Positions 60,301 to 64,000 of a stretch of DNA of 64,000 bases are shown in pieces. The stretch's first letter is position 1. Each line of letters begins with the position of its first letter. The notes beneath the pieces were generated by a model. The model saw only the letters and a program-made list of their open reading frames with translations, had not been told where the DNA came from and did not search any database. Position numbers and translations under genes: made by a program. Location of the stretch: the NCBI GenBank assembly GCA_030770545.1, contig CM061090.1:17580501-17644500 (forward strand), given 5' to 3'. Source of the stretch: Macropodus opercularis. Taxonomy: Eukaryota > Chordata > Actinopteri > Anabantiformes > Osphronemidae.

Positions 60301-63300
60301 GGTTGCAATAAGAAGCAAAACAGGGAAATGGTCCTATACACGTAGTTTATATGAAATATCTTTAAGGCTTTATTGCCTGAGGGAGAAGAAGCCAGTGTTT
60401 GCTCTAGGATCACTTCATATAGCTACATAGCTTTAGTCTCTCCACCCATTTTGATCACTTAGCAAGCTCACAATCTTTTTCCCATGGCTTTAATTATCTG
60501 AACATGTTAAGTACGGTAGAAAGAGCGGAGTCTTAATGCACCGTGACCACTGTCAGCGTCAACGTGCCGCCAAGCAGCGAGTAAAAGGGGCTTTCGTTTA
60601 TTCAAGTCTTTTCTTCGCGAGGTCAAGCAATAAAGCTACGTTTAACTTCAGAGCTGCATAAGAGGAATTTAACATTGTAGTCTGGTGTCTGACAGCTTCA
60701 CCATTCATCAATATTCACAGGCACAAATAGTCGGCGTGGCCTTAATATATCCGATAACATGCTTATTTACTCTCCCGCATGAAGACTGCGCACGATAACA
60801 ATGAAAGATGAAACAGTGTTTGTGTAACAACACTTTTATTATTCATATGTTTCATTTTGAAGTGGCCTCCTCATTAATCTAGGCTAATTATGGCTGTCAC
60901 ACTTTGGAGACCGGCTAGGGAAACATGCTTGGAGAGAAGAAGCCTCTCAAAGACATTCAAAACAACTACAGAGGCAGTGTAATTTACAGCTAGCTGCCCT
61001 AGATAAGCTTCTTTACGCACAGGCATGGCGTGGATCTTATGTGCCCGTTTCTTCTTGCACCTACAACTAAATGCAAGGTGGTCATTTGCATTATACTTTA
61101 TGCACACCAGGAAAAAGGTTGTTACTAGAAGGAATGTTTGTATGGCACCTAGGCCTTGGTTCTTGGCTCGTGCACAGGTCAGGTAACCTGGTGAACCTGT
61201 GCTGCTTAGTTTTACTAATGACTGGACCTGAGAGAAAATGAGCCAAAATGCAGTTCACAGCTTATTATCAGACACGTTTAGATGTGATGCACGGTAACCC
61301 TCCTGTGCAGACGGTGCCCCTGTCAAACACAAGCGCACAGCCGTGAACATTACTCATCCAACAGCCATTTACATCCTCAAGGTTGGTCAGGGGGCGAAAG
61401 CGGTGGATGGATGGCAAAACAAACCACAGAGACAGGAGTTAAGTTCTTCCTGCTACTGTAACCGGTCACGATGTCAACGTCACGTTCGTCATTTTATGAA
61501 TTATTATTAAACCTAGCCATGCTCATAACATGCCTAAGTGTGATGCAGGCGTCTTTGTGCCTAATTCAAACCAAACAGTGAGTAACGCAGCCACAGGTCA
61601 CGAGACAAACGTCACCCTAAGAGGCGTGTTTGTGCAGAGTTATGCTGGACAAAGCTGCAACCTTCTACTGTAACTACAGCATCATCACGAGAAAATGCAG
61701 AGCAGGTCGGGAATAACCTGTTTAAATATCCTGACGTCTTTGGGTTTAACACACTGAAGTCTGCATTATCAACACAGCTTTAATTAGACTAGTGGTAATT
61801 GTGCAGGCTTCAGAGTTCACCTCAGAGACAATATGTACTCCACTAACTTCAGTAAAAACATTAAATTCCCTGTGAGACCTGCTGGCAGGCTGCTGCTCTT
61901 TAAAAGTAAGTCAGCAAATGTAATCAGCTTGTTTTTGATCCGGTTTGCACATTAACTATTGAAATCAAATGTAAGTCTAATGACATGATATTATAATAAT
62001 GATCACGTTCCTAAGGGCGGCGTAAAATAGCTGGCTGTCGTTTCCATACCACACTAGCATCCAGGGGGCAGGGCGTGTATAATTAGCCTTTCAGCAGGAG
62101 TTGTGTTGTGCTGGGTTACGCTGTGCACATCACGTCTGCTTCCCTGCTCCTCCTTGTTCATCCATATTGCAATAACACCAGATTAACTCTTCCGTACAGC
62201 AAAAATGTGCTTGGATTTGAATCCGCAAGCGCATAAACAGGTTATGGTTTGCTTTCATTTGCAGAGTGGAGAGCCTTATTATTCTGGTTCTGCTGTATGA
62301 CACTTCTGGGTTGTGTCCCAGTAGAAAAGCTCGCTAAAACTGGGTCGGATGTTAAATCGGCTGTTGAATCGAGAACAGAGAGGGAAAGCCTCAAAAGGAG
62401 GCTTGATGTTATCAAAAAAAAAAAAAAAAAAAAAACAAAACAGAAAAAGGTATGACGTTAACAGAATTTTCTTCTCGTTTAATGATTTCATTATCATTTA
62501 ATCATATAAACGATCTTGCCATTCAAAAGCACATTTGTGTAAATCAACTCAACCATAGAGCATTACCCCAAATTCTACAGAGTGATAATTTAAAATAATA
62601 CTACCACAGCGGACGGTTGTGATTTATTTTTTGACATACTTTAATTTTAAGGGAGTTATTATCATAATAAACACCACCGACCTTTATGCTTTGTGGGATT
62701 TGCATGTTCCCTCGGTTTTTCATACTTCCTGAGATCAGCAGAGAATGAACTTGGTGATAATATTCAAATTTATGTGCACATAATTTTAGAATGCTCAGTG
62801 CAAGTCACCTCCAGATGTAACACCTCTGTGGCTCCATCTTGACAGTGTCATGATGTAAATTGGTCCCTGATGCAGTGTCTCTCTAGCCTCGTGGTGCACG
62901 TTACTCTCAGCTCTGATCTGAAGCTACTGAATCTCTCTCTCTTTTTTTTGGCACCTAAAAGCTACCAGGGTTTTAAGGTGACACATGAAAAACCCATTAA
63001 AGAGTTTTTTCGCCCCCCAGTTTTCTGTCTCGCGTGTACCAAAACATTCAAGAGTCTAATTTAGACCGTAGACGCTAGAGTGACGAGTTACACATCAAAC
63101 GCAGCGGGGAAGGTAGTCATTAGAAAGCAGCTCTGACAGGCTCCAAGATGTTCCAATAACGTAACAACAGCCTGTGATGAGTGTTTCCTCAGGTTACACA
63201 CAGTGGTTGTTGAGGCTGATTTCTGGAGTGTGAGATCTGGGGCGGGGGGTTGATTTGTCTGCCTTCAGTGCCTCAATTTCCAATTTGAGAATAACATATC

Positions 63301-64000
63301 TGAAGATAATAGGAGGTTTACTGATGCAATAATTGCAAATGGCGCAGAGAAAAAAAATAATAAAGCGTAGTACAGTCAAACACGTTGAGCATCTACTGAG
63401 TCTGCTGTACGTGAAAGTGGGGCCTCGCAAACTCGATGCACTTCAGAGCATCCTGGTAATTAGACGCTAGAAACCAATGACGCTTCACGATGCTTGGCTC
63501 CATATGCTATGGACGACCAAGGTACTTTCAAGTAAATGTACTTTTGGATCTTTATTGATTACCCGAATGGGATGCCAACCTAGTGTGAAGGTTCATTTCC
63601 TGTCCTTTTATCAAAAGATGAATTATAACTGATTAGGTGCGCCCCTAGACGCTAATAGTCTAAGACTGGCTCTTCATAAGGTCGATTTGGGTGTTGACAG
63701 CTGGAGAAATCCATTAAAAATGTACGATTTTGCTAAACCACTGCTATATTAACTGTACTTGCTGTTATCAAACTAAATTCCCCATGATAAGTGATTAACG
63801 CACTTTTAGTTTTTCCGTTTTTTCGGCACAACTGGGTCTATTTGTATCCTTTCTGTCACTGAGCTCTCACATTCAAAACAATCTTATGAATCATTTGCCT
63901 TTTTTATAAGTTATTTTGGTTGACAAAAGTATTTTCATATTCCACTAAAAGTCAGTAATGATAAATCTATTAACACGAGTACTATACATGCACGTACTGG
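57400..64000. other. Gene-free region, part 4, to the window end
   Basis: No supported gene. Contains A runs at about 58669-58683, 59710-59725 and 62415-62435, the candidate conserved block at 57590-57960 and a near-CTCF motif at 62058-62071 (two mismatches at the weak 5' positions). By synteny with mammals this may be the desert leading to ptprd, which is not seen here. Confidence 0.55.
57590..57960. promoter_or_regulatory. Candidate conserved non-coding block with PBX-HOX-type site
   Basis: Contains CCAATCA (57769-57775), TGATTGATG (57787-57795, a PBX-HOX type word), GGCTGTCAAAAC (MEIS/TGIF-like) and CAATTAGTTCATGAATTC. GC content is moderate and there is no coding frame. Enhancer identity is inference. 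Confidence 0.3.

Noticed and set aside
1..64000. CRISPR arrays, bacterial operons, rRNA or tRNA genes
   Set aside because: None seen. The window is spliced vertebrate DNA with no regularly spaced repeats and no cloverleaf candidates found by eye.

Overview
The window is vertebrate nuclear DNA, almost certainly from a teleost fish. It holds spliced genes with GT-AG introns, many of them only about 80-100 bp, plus dinucleotide microsatellites and a decayed Tc1-like transposon of a type common in fish. Three genes are supported. Their order and orientation (mpdz forward, lurap1l reverse, tyrp1 reverse) match the human TYRP1-LURAP1L-MPDZ block as I know it, read in the opposite direction. Species and teleost a/b paralogue status cannot be settled from this sequence alone.

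Positions 47-19797 (+) carry the C-terminal part of mpdz (MUPP1), a tight-junction and polarity scaffold. I chained 29 coding exons with compatible phases into one frame of 1258 codons plus a stop. It contains eight PDZ domains, which by order and sequence are PDZ6 to PDZ13 of the 13-PDZ protein. The 5' half of the gene lies outside the window. Two extra in-frame candidate cassette exons lie in the linker between PDZ7 and PDZ8 (7304-7378 and 9628-9699). The intron at 1847-2805 holds an internally deleted Tc1-like element. The 3' UTR probably ends near 21040.

Positions 21046-32200 are intergenic, between the convergent 3' ends of mpdz and lurap1l, and no gene was found there. lurap1l (two coding exons, 202 aa) lies on the minus strand at 32395-34786. 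About 1.1 kb further on, also on the minus strand, tyrp1 occupies 36074-38662 with seven coding exons (521 aa). It is complete: signal peptide, Cys-rich N-terminus, both three-histidine metal sites, a membrane segment, a dileucine sorting signal and a C-terminal SVV.

The tyrp1 3' end, a GT-rich microsatellite on the transcribed strand and a CTCF-type motif are packed within about 100 bp. Upstream of tyrp1 there is a TATA-like box and a variant of the melanocyte M-box.

From 38900 to 64000 I see no gene. This matches the position of the desert beyond TYRP1 in mammals. The region contains microsatellites, candidate CTCF motifs and several stretches that look like conserved non-coding elements, for example around 48550-48990 and 57590-57960. 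Those calls are inference, because no alignment could be run. I found nothing that I would call a new biological system. The most interesting items are the NPF-containing candidate cassette exon in mpdz, the tyrp1/lurap1l boundary architecture and the possible regulatory blocks in the desert.
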